This document shows, one piece after another, positions 37,380-47,359 of a DNA stretch of 64,000 nucleotides. A program made the translations under genes and the position numbers. Under the pieces are notes generated by a model. It made no database searches, was not told where the DNA came from, and saw nothing but the letters and a program-made list of their open reading frames with translations. Position 1 is the first letter of the stretch. Each line of letters begins with the position of its first letter. Source of the DNA: Parus major. Taxonomy: Eukaryota > Chordata > Aves > Passeriformes > Paridae. The stretch spans positions 70,174,640-70,238,639 of the forward strand of contig NC_031769.1 of assembly GCF_001522545.3 (NCBI RefSeq), written 5' to 3'.

Positions 37380-37760
37380 CTATGCCTATTGGTTTATAAT
37401 TTCAGTGTTTCTAACGATTTTTGTGTGCAAGTTGTGATTGTTCCCAGGGTCCTGTACCACCTGGATGAAGAGTTAAGCCTGGAAGCGGAGAGACTCACCC
37501 GACTTCAGAAAAGAGAACTGGTGACAGGTGTGACCATAGCGATGCTATAGTGTTGCCTGATAGCAACTGATGCTGCCACAGGTGTCTCTGCCATCGTGAC
37601 CCAACAACAGAGGGGTTTTGTCATTTGTTTCAGCTACAAATGACAATTGATGAAGACTTGCAGATAATTGAAAAACCGTGTGTTTTAAATAGGCTTGTGT
37701 CCTTTGTTAAGAGCCAAGTAGAAAAAGTTAACATCCTGTTCGTAGAAAGGCAACAGATGC
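37380..37760 (+). pseudogene. Env surface/transmembrane junction remnant, fused behind gag
   Basis: From about residue 105 of the open frame that starts at 37062, the character changes from capsid-like to a Cys-containing stretch, then an acidic Leu/Glu-rich stretch and a dibasic KR near 37510-37514. An in-frame stop follows at 37548-37550, and after it the same frame is Ala/Gly/Val-rich and ends in a Gln run (to about 37610). This order resembles the end of a retroviral surface subunit, a processing site and the start of the transmembrane subunit. Past 37640 a different frame carries a Leu/Ile heptad-like stretch, so a frameshift separates it. Both the stop and the shift inactivate the region. 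It cannot make an envelope protein. The assignment is by resemblance and should be tested by profile search. Confidence 0.5.
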
Positions 37761-38015
37761 TCTAAAAATACACTTAGTCACCGTATGTGCCTTATACTTA
37801 CTAATGAAAAGCTGCAGTATCTATTTTGTAAGTTTTTAGCCTTTTAATTAAGTATAGTGTACCCTATATTTTACTCAAGTTTATAATAACTACTTTTAAA
37901 ACTTTTTATAATATAGATAAGTTAGACAAAATGTTTAGAGATAGATATATAGAAAATAACGTTAGAACTTTTTAAGACTAATTCACCTTATATTCTAGAA
38001 AATTTGATTAGGGAT

Positions 38016-38028
38016 AAAGAGGGGGGAA
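38016..38028 (+). promoter_or_regulatory. Polypurine tract
   Basis: AAAGAGGGGGGAA ends two bases before the 3' LTR start at 38031, the expected place and composition for the plus-strand primer of retroviral reverse transcription. Confidence 0.85.
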
Positions 38029-38030
38029 TA

Positions 38031-38326
38031 TGTAGAAGCAGGGCCTGGTGACTCGGAAGATATCGGGATGTAATGGAAAGATAGTAACCCCCCTCCTCTT
38101 TAGTATGGTAATGACCCCTGCAATTAGCCAATAGCACCTAGCTGTGATGAAAGCAGATGGGAGTAACACAGTGGACCTAGGTTATAAAGTGTCAAATTCT
38201 CCAGCAATAAACGCCATTTTGCCATCCATCACATTGATGCCTTGTGTGTGGAATGGACCGAGTGGCCTGGGCACAGCCACCATGCTGCTCTTGAACCAGG
38301 GTGTCTGCCTTGCTTGAAAGGCAACA
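38031..38326 (+). repeat. 3' LTR of the endogenous retrovirus
   Basis: TGTAGAAGCAGGGCCTGGTG to GGCAACA has TG...CA ends and is followed by the TTTCC target duplication. It aligns with the 5' LTR over its full length with about 25 substitutions and a roughly 3-base difference near 38103. Confidence 0.92.
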
Positions 38327-38331
38327 TTTCC

Positions 38332-40703
38332 CAATTTCAAAGTTTCTTTAAAATTTGCTTCTGGATTAAGTCAACAATCTTCCTAGGCAAAAATCGTGTT
38401 TCTGAAGTATTGAGAATATTTAAAGACTAAGTTATTATTAATTTAAAACTTCTAACTTACTTTCAATGTTTAGGAAGAGTCTTCATTTTAGACAATGTTT
38501 TTTATTGTGAATAATTCAGCTATAGCTTATTGGTAGCTGACTTCAAGTGACATGTAAAGTGTAGATACTCAAATGTGTGTGCATGTACAGGATGTATTCA
38601 CTATAAACAAATGTTACAAAATGAGAGTATGTTCTAATATGTGCTTGATCATTAAAAGTAATTTGCAACACTAAAACATTTCTTTTTCTCTCCATAAAGA
38701 AATCCACATTTTCTCACTATTGAGAGCCATAATTCTGATATCTAGATGTAGTAACTCTCAGCAAATTATTTTCAAATTAATTTTCAGAATAATTCAGAAG
38801 AAATAATTTCTGCTTTGCAATTGTTTGTTCATATACATTTTGGCATGCCAAGAAAACATTAGATCAGAAAGTGCAATAGGAAATTTATTGATATTTAATA
38901 TAATTTCATGATCCTTTTCTTTTTATATGTTAGATTTGAAGACATTTGGAAGTAATACTAAGGCAATATTTCACAGTGGAAATTAAACAAAAAACAATTT
39001 AAAGTTCTCTGGAGTTAAGCCCATATTTGCATATCTAATTATTGGCATAATGACACTGTTGACTCTCTAGTGAAAGGGTAGGTGAGACTTCTGAGGTTAG
39101 CTTTAAAACGTGCTCTGATCATCTGTGCAGATTTCATTTGAATATGCAGTATTCTGCTATTCACTTAAAAATAAGAGCAATTTCTACAGCCACAGCAGAA
39201 ATAAACGTGGTAAATACTACATCCAAGATACATTAAAGTTCCTTAGAATTTATTTGTTTTCAGTTTGACTTGAGTTGATGTACAATACTCTTTTAGATAC
39301 AATAAGAAATCTCCATATTTTAGTTTCTCTCAGCATATACTGGTTACTAATTCTAACAGTACTTTAATATTCAGTAGTCTGGATCCATTCTATTTGTAAC
39401 TGACTTACATTTTATTGATGAGGATTTTGATAGTGCTTTTAGGCTTACACCTAAAAAGAAAGATGAAGACTAATTCATTCCCGAATTAATACAGTAGAGA
39501 AGAAATATTCATCACAAAGGTATGAGATTCATTGTCAGAAAAATATTTTCCTAATCTCTGACTGTTAAAGCCTTTCTTATATTCTGAAGCAAGAGGGTTT
39601 TATCCTTTCTAAAATTCTCTTTTCCAGTCTGACTCTCACACCATTGAAGTTATAGGAAACCCATTCAGTCCAATTGGTGCAGGGTCAAAAACTTAATCCT
39701 ACTGTTACAGGTTTGAATATTCTTGTTATCTGTGTAAATGTTAAATCCTGTTTTCAACCCTTATAAGCTCTTGGCCTTAGTGATACCTTCAGGCAATTAG
39801 TTTCTAATGGTGCTTGTGTGAGAATGTTTTTTCTTTTATCAGTCATAGAGTTGCAGCATGTCAATTTTCCTGGCTGTCTAGTACTGTGAGAGAAGGTGGA
39901 CACATCGCTTTTAAGTTTTCTCTACACTATAATAATTTTTCCATTTTTAGGTATTTCAGTCCTGTTTCTTCAGTAAACAGTTCAGCCCTTTTCAGTTATA
40001 GGTAGGCAGAATTAGAAGTGCCTTTTTGCTGAAAGTAATGCTGAGTGAGTCTGTTCTTGGTTTAACTGAACATGAGCTCTCAGGACTGCTACTTTCACAT
40101 TCTGATCTACAGTTTTTTTTGATGTTATATCTAATTTGATTTTAAAATAAGTGTTAATTTAACTATTTTGGGAAAGATGTTAAATGATTTTGACATATCG
40201 GAAATGTTTTCCACCAGCTAAGTTTCCTAAAATATATGTGAAAGAAATTATCTTGAAAAACAATTCAGAGTATAGAAGCAGACAAATAAATCAGAAGGAA
40301 TTTTGGATGTATTTATACATTTAATGTATTTTAATTACACTGACACTTTCATTTTTCGGTAATTGCACCTTAATTGCATATATTTTTCTAAATTTAAAAA
40401 AAGTAGTTAAAATGGCATTGTACTAGATGAAATAATTTCAGGCACTTACTGCAGCTGTTTTAAACAATCCATGTGTGGAATAATTTCATAGTCTTATTAT
40501 ATAAGGCATTTAAAAACTGCACTTGAGCAATTTTGCCTGCAATCAACAACAATCCTACAATATTGCTTTTTAGTTATCAAAGAAAACAAAGCTGAAACCT
40601 GTGAACTAAAAAAGATTATTCCTTTTGCTTTTGGAAGGCCTCTTGAGGCTCCAAAGTTTTGAAAATCATTCAACTTAGGGGCCACCTTTATAGTTTTGGG
40701 GGC
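38332..40703. other. AT-rich non-coding DNA, no gene recognised
   Basis: Highly AT-rich; no gene or transposon recognised between the retrovirus and the next LTR. Confidence 0.55.
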
Positions 40704-41281
40704 TGTCATGGTTTAACCCCAGCTGACAACTAAGCTCCTTGCAGCCATTCATTCACACTTTCCTGGTGGGATGGGGGAGAGAATCAGCAGGGCAAAAGTG
40801 AGAAAACTCATGGGTTGAGAAAAAGACAATTTAATAGGGAAAGCAAAAGCCACACACACAAACAAAGCAAAACAAGGAATTAACTGCTTCCCATGGGCAG
40901 ACAGGTGTTCAGCCATACCCAGGAAAACAGGGCTCCATCACACATAATTGTAACTAGGGAAGACAAACACCATTGCTTTGGAAATCCCCCCTTTCCTTCT
41001 TTCCCAGTTTTATGTGCTGAGTGTGACACTCTGTGGACTGGAATATGCCTTTGGTCAGTTGGGGTCAGCTGTCTCAGCTGTGTCTCCTCCCATGCATCCC
41101 CTGCATCCTTGACAGCAGGGCAGTGTGAAAAGCAGAAAAGGCCTTGGCTCTGTGTGAGCCCTGCTCAGAAATAACAAAAACATCCCCGTGCTATCGGCAC
41201 TGTTTTCAGCACAAATCCAATCCCAGTCCCTTACCAGCTAGTAGGAAGAAAATTTTATTTTTTCTAAGTGAAACTAGCAGA
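40704..41281 (-). mobile_element. Solo LTR of an avian ERVL-type retrovirus, minus orientation
   Basis: The left end TGTCATGGTTTAACCCCAGC, with CCTGGTGGGATGGGGGAGAG, GTTCAGCCATACCCAGG, CAGGGCTCCATCACACAT, CAGAAAAGGCCTTGGCTCTG and TTTTCAGCACAAATCC, is a common avian LTR that I recognise. On the minus strand it has CATAAAAC as a TATA-like box near 41010 and CCTATTAAATTG as a possible poly(A) region near 40830. The right end AACTAGCAGA is the expected CA end with a mutation. A target duplication is not clear. The plus-strand open frames of 70-93 codons at 40893-41356 lie in it or cross its end and are not genes. The copy at 25313-25803 is related. Confidence 0.85.
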
Positions 41282-42504
41282 GACACTAACTCAAGGAATT
41301 TTAGTTACAGATATGGCTCTTACCGTTTATTACTTTCTGATATATTTTCATATTGAGCCTGTCTGTGTATTAGGGCTATGAACCCAAAATTTATGCCGGA
41401 TTTCTGAATGTTGCTGATACTTTGGATTCTCTTATGAGAACCACCTTATAACACATTCTTTCTTGAAAATGTAGGGCTTTATTTGAATACCACTCACACT
41501 GGTAACATGTGTCATACTTGAAAGTGACCACAGTCAGTTTGTGGAACCTGAGATCACGTTTCAGTTTAGAAGATTTCAGCCTTTGAATTGTACATAATTG
41601 CAATTATCTAGCAGGCTGCTAATACTTCAGCAATTAATATTGCAATTAATATCATTTTAGTGGCCAGGCACCACACTGAAGGTGAAGACTCATTTTGTAC
41701 AAGGAATAAACATACTCTACAATTATCTTTGAAGGATTTGTTATTGAATCTAAAACTAAAGGCAAGTGTGGCCATGACAGACAATCTGAAAAAAGATGAA
41801 ATCAGCAAATAGTATCTTTGCCAGAAATCTGTTGCTCTATGTCTACAAATTTCATTATACCTTAAATGTTTATGCTAATGCTCCCAGTTAATTCCTCAGG
41901 AGTTCTGTTTAAAAGCAAGAAATTTCAATGTGGCTTTTCATGCTGGATTTTTGCTTTTTTTGCTGTCATGCATTTTGCTTTTCATAGTCCAGGGTGTATT
42001 TAACAGTATGTAGGCTATTTCCCCTGGTCCTGCACATACTATTTATATGGATTCAGTATTGGCGAACCAATAAACTGTTTATAGGCCATTGCTAATGAGA
42101 AGCAATTATTTGTAATTTTAGATTTTGAGATGTTTATAGAGACATTGTAATAAAGTTTATGAAACTATTAAGTTTCTCACAACCCAGTGATGTGCACCAT
42201 TAGCAACTGGCACAAAGGTACTGAAAACAAAAAGCAAAGTATTACAGCTGGATGCAGTATGAAAACTAGAAAGTGAACAGAGAAACATCCCTGATTCAAT
42301 GCATACAACAGTGAAATTAATTTGCCATCTTTGTTCTATTTCCACCTATGTAAAATTCTCTCTTGGCTTTAATAATGGAAACAGATGGTAGGGCATAGAG
42401 CAAATGTTCCAAATACCTACAGTATCAAATATGAGTTATCTATACATTCCCCTTTCCAAGCATAAACATAAAAAAGTAATGTGCAGTTTACTCTAGCTTA
42501 ATAT

Positions 42505-42720
42505 ATAATAAATAATAACAGCAATACCATTTAGAACTTTGGTAGCACTTTTCATCTGGAAATCTCAAAGCAGCTCACACAAGGGGGATAGCAGAATAGC
42601 TCTGGCATAAAAGAGCCTTTCAAACTCACACATCATCCATTTGAGGAGTGCAGAGAACACAAAGTCTGAGTAATAAGTTCCTCCCATAGGCAAAGTTACA
42701 GCTAAATCTTGCATTAGTGG
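42505..42720 (+). mobile_element. Possible ancient amniote retroposon fragment (L3/MIR-like)
   Basis: TTTGGTAGCACTTTTCATCT followed by GGAAATCTCAAAGCAGCTCA resembles a 3'-end block shared by old amniote LINE/SINE families. Further on, TTTGAGGAGTGCAGAGAACAC and GCAAAGTTACAGCTAAAT have the spacing of the same family. The match is from memory and weak. Confidence 0.35.
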
Positions 42721-43614
42721 TATGTTTGAGTTTATTTTAGCAACAGTCTAAAAGGGGTAGAATTGCAGCACTAGAGCAGAGAAGACATGTGAAGACCTAA
42801 ATCTTGCTATCCAAACTTCCCCAAAAGGTATAAAGTGAGTTCTAGGACACTAAAATCCATGTCACAATGCTTTGAGCTCAGTCACAGAGGTATCTTCCCA
42901 TCACCAGGGAAAGAGAATGACATTAAGACTTAAATTCTACCAGTTCTGACTATGCTGTAAAAGAATCTGACAAGGAGTAAGTCCACCAAATTACCACAGA
43001 TCTTTATAGATAACTTACTTTCATGTGGACAGTCAAAAAAAAAGAAGAAAAAAGCTCAAAAACAATCAGCAGAATTTGTTTGCAATGCTAAGTCTTAACA
43101 AAACCCCACACTTACAGCAAAAATATATTATTCCAACTTTTTGGGGGAAGAGACAGTGTTGTTAAAAAGAGAAATCCTCATCTCTACAATTCTCCTACTT
43201 CTTAATTTTTTCTTTCCTCATCTATTTCCTAAGCCATTTGGACTCAAGTATTAGGAAAGGGTGAATTTAAAGGGGAAATGTAGAAGGAAAAGAAAGGAAA
43301 TTCAAAATATTTCAGACTCATTTTGGTTTTTTTTTTCCTATTATTTATTTAACATATTATCTGAAAATCAAAATTTTTCACTCTTCTAAGTAAAATTCTT
43401 CAGAAATAAGGTCATATAGACAAAATACCTATTATATTGTTGTGGATGCCAGGGAAGACAAATAATAAATTGTTATTTCTGACACACTTTTTGAACTTTC
43501 CATTCATGATGTTTCTTCCTCATGTAATTTAAAGGTCCATTTGATACCAATGTAATATTGTGATAACTGGAAGCAGTCAGGAAAGATCACCTGCAATTTC
43601 CCTCATGTTTTTTT

Positions 43615-43647
43615 AAAGAAAAAAAAAAAAAAAAGAAAAAAAAAGAG
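43615..43647 (+). repeat. A-rich tract
   Basis: About 33 bases of A with three G interruptions. Simple sequence, or an old retroposon tail. Confidence 0.8.
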
Positions 43648-46336
43648 CTACATTCTAGCAACTTTTGGCACATTTTTCTATAATTTTCAGTTGATCTCTT
43701 TCTTGAAATATTGCTAGACAGACAGCAGGTTATATATCACTGATTCTTTGATCTCTTACATTTAACTGGGGACACCAACAAGATCTTTTATGTTTAGAGG
43801 CCAGAAATGAGTAAAAAGCAATGTTTCATGTAAAGACTGACAAATTGTCTTTTCTTCTTTTCTTTCCCCCTCCTTTTTTTCCCTTTGTTGTCTTAAAACT
43901 GTCAACTTCTGTCTCAGAGATTTTAAAAAAATGAGATTAATATGAAAAACAGAACTGTCATTCCTACAGTGACTAGCCTGAATCTCTGTTGCTTTTCCTG
44001 ATGAAAGCTGGGAGATGTGCTAGTCTGTCTGTGCACTGAACTCACTCCACCTAATGTAAAAGTAATACATTTCATTGTTATGGTAAAATGAAATTAATAC
44101 CTGTTTCACAATTCTATGTCCATATAAAATGAAATGCATTTTAAGGAAATATAGTGCTAGAAAGGCAAGGCTCTGTATACCAAAGATTTCCAAAGAGACA
44201 ATGCAATGGAAAAGAATGCTTTTCCTGTGCTAATCATCTGTAAACAAGTCTGTACCTTAACATCTTTCTTTGTGTTTCAGTTAAAAATTAAATCAGAAGA
44301 GGCCTTCTGACATGAAAAAAAATTTAAAATATACATTTAAATTAAATTTCACCTGATAAAGTAAGATATTAACAAACTTTTTAGGATTAGATTGTCTTGT
44401 AGCCTTCAGATTTTTACTAATGCATAAGAGAAATTAAGGAGCTAGTTCTTTTTTGTCTGTATTTAGATCTTCATATTCAATCTCCAGGATGTTCTATACA
44501 GTGTTACATCCTAACACAAAGTGAGTAAAGGAGATTGTGTATACAAAATATAAATGAATAATCCTCAAGTGCAGCAGATGGAAGCTTGTCACATATAGAG
44601 GTATTGGTGAAACCTCCCCACCCCAGGATAAATGGTGTAGTTGTTTCTTTTTCATTTGTGCAGCAATTCCCAGCATTTTGAGAAAGATTTTAAAAGATTT
44701 TTAAAAGATATTAAAGTGAATATCATATGTTCCAAGAGAGTCACAGGTTGACTAAGTAGCAATGTCTATTTCCACTTGAGCTCCAGGTATTGCTGCTCAG
44801 TCATTTTGGCTGCACTGGATTGCTCTCGTATCATAGAAGCACAAACTACAAAATTCATTTTTCAGAACAGATTTTTAAAACAAGGAACAACAGAAAAGGT
44901 TCTGTAATCTCCTCCTTTGGTATGAAATATATTTGAACAAGCAAGATGACCACATTTTGTTCGAGCAGAACTTAACTACTGAAGCTAAGTGGTGTTGATT
45001 AAGCAATTGTTCCTGCTAAAGCAAAAGGCTTCAGCGGTTAAGTGGGCTTTTTGAAAACTGACCTTTTTTGTCATCAAATCTGATTGATGGCTTTTCTTTT
45101 CAAATTACCTATCACTAATAGGCTTCTTTGTGTCTGTCTATTCAGAAAGATTGCATCTTTAAAGCAGGTTAATTTAAAAGGTCACCTTATCAAACATTTT
45201 GCTATTGACTAAAATTTGTAGTCAGCCAATTATGCTTCATTTATGTGGCTGCCTACCTGCTGTCCTGTGATTGTCTATTTTTTTTTTTTTTTCTGAAACA
45301 TTTGACTTCTTTTAGAAGTGTGACAGTATTTAAATATACACAATCCTGAATATTTTTGTTCCTTGACTTCAGGCCATAGGAAGCTGTTGGGGTTTGATTT
45401 ATTTTCAAATGTAATGGGTGAAATTCTAGACTGAGTAAAGTAAAAAAAAAAATAAATGGATGAAATTCATTTGAGGCCACATGTTCACTTGCAAATTCAA
45501 TTTCTGGTAAGAAAAGAGACAAACCATCACTTATAGCTATTCGATCTAGCATCAATGAGTCAACTAGAAAAACTATCACTGACTTCAAAACAGACATGGA
45601 TTAGTTCCAAAAGAATTTCTTTTAACTGGCTGAAGATTCCCCAGCCTTTCAATTTCATTTCAGGCAGAATGAATGCTAAATCTGTATGACTCAAGGAAAA
45701 ATAATTGCCATTTCTCTCTTTTGTTTGTTTGTTTGTTTTTGTTTTGTGGCTGGATGGAGCTCACTGTATGAATAGGAAAATGAGTTATTTCATGTTACCA
45801 TGACCATACTGTAAACTTTCTCTGACATAAGAGATTCATGTGCACTAGATTGTCAGAAGTGAAAATTTCCATTTCACACTTAAAATGAGAAGCCATTGGG
45901 AAACATAATAACCTGCTCAGTTGCTCTTTCTAAGGTTGGAAACCAGACCTGGGAATAAATATCAAGATAAAAATGAAGAATGGCTGTTACATTACTGGAA
46001 TGCAAAGATCATCACCTTGTATGTGACAGCGGTTTGTCATTATTTAGGACAAACACAGGAGACAAGAAAAACATTTTGTGAGTGTATTGCAAATGATGGA
46101 GTTGACCATGATGGATGAGTGACAAAGAAATCTTTGTTCATATTTGTTTAAAGCTTTTGATGGATACAATTTCTTAGAGGAGAAAGGAGATGGCTGCACA
46201 GGGCCTTCTTGGACTTCATCCCAGCTTCCCTGTAGCAAGGTAGTAATGCTGTTTCAACAGCATATTTCCAGGCAAAAGGTGAGATAGAGCTAGATGTAAT
46301 TCAAACATTTCTTAGGCAAGCATGAATATTTTTCCC

Positions 46337-46872
46337 CTGTACTCGGCACTGGTGAGGCCACACCTGGAGTGCTGTGTCCAGTTCTGGGCCCTCAGTTTGG
46401 GAAGGACTTTGAGACACTTGAGCACATCCAGAGGAGGCAACGAGGCTGGTGAGGGGCTTGGAACACAAACCCTGTGAGGAACGACTGAGGGAGCTGGGGT
46501 TGTTTAGCCTGGAGGAAAGGAGACTCAGAGTGACCTCATCACTCTCTACAACTCCCTGAAAGGTGGCTGTGGTCAGGTGGGGTTGGTCTTTTTCACCAGG
46601 CAGCAGCGGACAGAACGAGAGGACACAGTCTCAAGCTGTGCCAAGGGAAATATTGGTTGGATATCAGGAAAAAGTTTTTTATGGAAAGAATGATAAAATA
46701 CTGGAATTTCCTGCCTGGGGAGCGGGTGGAGTCACCATCCCTGGAAGTGCTTAAAAAAAGATTGGAATTGGATGTGGCACTTGGTGCCATGGTTTAGGTG
46801 AGGTGTTAGGGCATGGGTTGGACTCAATGATCTTAAAGGTCTAGGTCCAACTCATGATTCAGTGATATTGTA
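46337..46872 (+). mobile_element. CR1 LINE 3' end, plus strand, a different CR1 subfamily
   Basis: CTCGGCACTGGTGAGGCCAC and ACCTGGAGTGCTGTGTCCAG begin the recognisable part; it then runs through GAGGAGGCAACGAGGCTGGT, CATGGTTTAGGTGAGGTGTT and GGGTTGGACTCAATGATCTT, and ends TCCAACTCATGATTCAGTGA. The TTCAGTGAT tail differs from the ATTCTATGATT tails of the other copies, which indicates another CR1 subfamily. About 535 bases remain. The small open frames at 46563-46790 lie inside it. Confidence 0.88.
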
Positions 46873-47318
46873 ATAAAACTGTCTGAGACAGCATTGCAAC
46901 ACTGCATAACAAATTAGCACGAGGTGTGACGTAATGTAGGACTTCCTTCACAATCTAAACATGCAAATTTAATCACCTGAGATTAATTTTTTTCTGTGTT
47001 TGATTACAGAACTGAAATCAAATTTCTCTGAATGGCTTCTTTGAGAACCTTTCAAAACTCTGGAAGCAGTTCATCAGGCTTTGGGGAGTACTGTCCAGAT
47101 TGTTCAACCACAGAAGAAGGCACAGATGCCAGAAATATTCCCCTTCATATACACTACCTACATTCTTCCTAAAGCACATGATTTATCAACTTGAATGAAA
47201 TAAGAAGTATTCAATGTATTTTTATGTTATCAAATCAAGAATAAAAGCTACAGCATGAAATTAAATTACAATATTAAATTTCTGTATTTCCTATGAATTT
47301 CTCACTGTTAAGATTAAG

Positions 47319-47359
<41 letters not shown>

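Larger units (their letters stand above)
35840..38326 (+). mobile_element. Endogenous retrovirus with both LTRs, pol deleted
   Basis: A 2.49-kb provirus has two LTRs of 299 and 296 bases and a 1.9-kb interior. It is bounded by a perfect 5-bp target duplication TTTCC (35835-35839 and 38327-38331). In order it carries the 5' LTR, a tRNA primer binding site two bases later, broken gag-like frames, an env-like fragment and a polypurine tract directly before the 3' LTR. No reverse transcriptase, protease or integrase signature is present, and the interior is too short for one. The LTRs differ at roughly 25 positions plus a small indel by eye, so the copy is not recent. It could not replicate on its own. 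The class is unresolved: the duplication length fits ERVL or some class I elements, while the gag character looks class II-like to me. Confidence 0.9.
41282..46336. other. AT-rich non-coding DNA, no gene recognised
   Basis: No gene recognised. Contains a possible ancient retroposon fragment (42505-42720), an A-rich run (43615-43647), a T run (45280-45292) and a TTTG repeat (45720-45738). A TTTCAG/TTAAAAATT site at 44275-44281 resembles a splice acceptor but has no coding sequence after it. Confidence 0.5.

Noticed and set aside
40893..41356. Cys/Ser-rich frames of 70-93 codons
   Set aside because: They lie within, or cross the end of, a recognised LTR.
44250..44300. Splice-acceptor-like TTTGTGTTTCAG
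   Set aside because: The downstream sequence has no open frame of any length and no matching donor.
47319..47359. CRISPR-like direct repeats
   Set aside because: Uniform trinucleotide microsatellite with no spacers; no CRISPR array occurs in this window.
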